Below are positions 63,788 to 64,000 of a stretch of 64,000 bases of DNA, one piece after another. Source of the DNA: Paraburkholderia agricolaris (lineage in GTDB: Bacteria > Pseudomonadota > Gammaproteobacteria > Burkholderiales > Burkholderiaceae); the NCBI RefSeq assembly GCF_009455635.1, contig NZ_QPER01000001.1, positions 4,650,001 to 4,714,000 of the forward strand, written 5' to 3'. The notes under the pieces are model-generated. The model was given only the letters and a program-made list of their open reading frames with translations, searched no databases and was not told the origin of the DNA. The translations under genes were made by a program, and so were the position numbers. Each line of letters starts with the position of its first letter. Position 1 is the first letter of the stretch.

Positions 63788-63952
63788 TTATCTGGCGGGC
63801 GTTACAACCTGAAACACTTTGTTACCGCGCTGGTAGGTTAATTCGCCCACAATGCCCTCAACGGTTTCAACACGGATGTGGCTGGGTGCGTGGTGTGAGC
63901 GGATACGATGCACTTGCCGGTCGGCGTATGCCGAAGCCCTGTGAAGGGGCAT
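63788..63952 (-). CDS. Candidate 54-residue protein
   Basis: The ORF starts ATG at 63952 (AGCAGGG just before it) and ends GELTYQRGNKVFQVVTPAR. The C-terminal 30 residues look protein-like (alternating hydrophobic/polar beta pattern, Gly turns). The N-terminal half is His/Arg-rich. A stop lies in frame 12 codons upstream. I do not recognise it. It is beside the right window edge. Confidence 0.3.
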   Translation of the reverse strand: MPLHRASAYADRQVHRIRSHHAPSHIRVETVEGIVGELTYQRGNKVFQVVTPAR

Positions 63953-64000
63953 CCCTGCTGGGGCCGTAGTCGACGCAGGGTCGTCGTCTCAGTTGGTTCC

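Noticed and set aside
1..64000. CRISPR arrays, insertion sequences or prophage genes
   Set aside because: No regularly spaced direct repeats, transposase, integrase or phage structural motifs were seen on either strand.

Overview
The window reads as a chromosomal segment of a Paraburkholderia/Burkholderia-type betaproteobacterium. The basis is high GC with strong GC3 bias, a fliC-fliD-fliT order, a tandem glycine riboswitch ahead of gcvTHP, a single-chain trifunctional PutA, and hemE/priA sequences of the Burkholderiales type. This assignment rests on family recognition; no search was run. No plasmid, prophage, insertion sequence or CRISPR signature was seen.

Layout. 0-7.5 kb: 3' part of flagellin, cap FliD, chaperone FliT, a terminator, then a TPR/OGT-type glycosyltransferase, a PLP sugar aminotransferase and a PglD/NeuD-type acyltransferase, which fits a flagellin glycosylation locus. 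7.5-15 kb: five co-directional minus-strand genes that all encode exported or outer-membrane proteins (two phenol-degradation-type porins, a POTRA-less Omp85 barrel, a DUF1254/DUF1214 protein, and a repeat-containing secreted protein), preceded by a 17-codon ORF with a perfect Shine-Dalgarno. 15-17.5 kb: a lipoprotein HAD phosphatase and an NADPH-type reductase. 18-28.6 kb: a dense, partly translationally coupled lipid-modification cluster (two membrane desaturases, a Rieske oxygenase, a GH3-type adenylating enzyme, a ferritin-like diiron protein, an alpha/beta hydrolase, two acyltransferase-like proteins, a PAP2-desaturase fusion and a YdcF protein). I regard this as the best candidate for an undescribed pathway.

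29-35.4 kb: an accessory stretch with an internally duplicated Cys/His protein, tRNA-Arg(CCG), a membrane-anchored dihaem cytochrome c, a frameshifted LysR remnant, a GlxA-type regulator, an NTF2-like protein, a Tat-exported DJ-1/PfpI protein and an SDR lacking the catalytic Tyr. 35.4-49.3 kb: rep-type helicase, Gfo/Idh oxidoreductase, small lipoprotein, tandem glycine riboswitch with an expression-platform terminator, gcvT-gcvH-gcvP, an alginate-lyase-like protein, sdaA and an acetolactate-synthase-like enzyme. The glycine riboswitch, the cleavage system and serine deaminase together point to glycine/serine catabolism.

49.3-64 kb: a two-gene operon of a haem-oxygenase-like diiron enzyme with a cupin, a branched-chain amino acid binding protein, putA with an upstream palindrome carrying the PutA recognition hexamer, two small genes around a YeiH-type exporter, priA, hemE, and a periplasmic protein that looks more like cyclohexadienyl dehydratase (PheC) than a transport receptor. 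The last 650 bases hold only weak small-ORF candidates.
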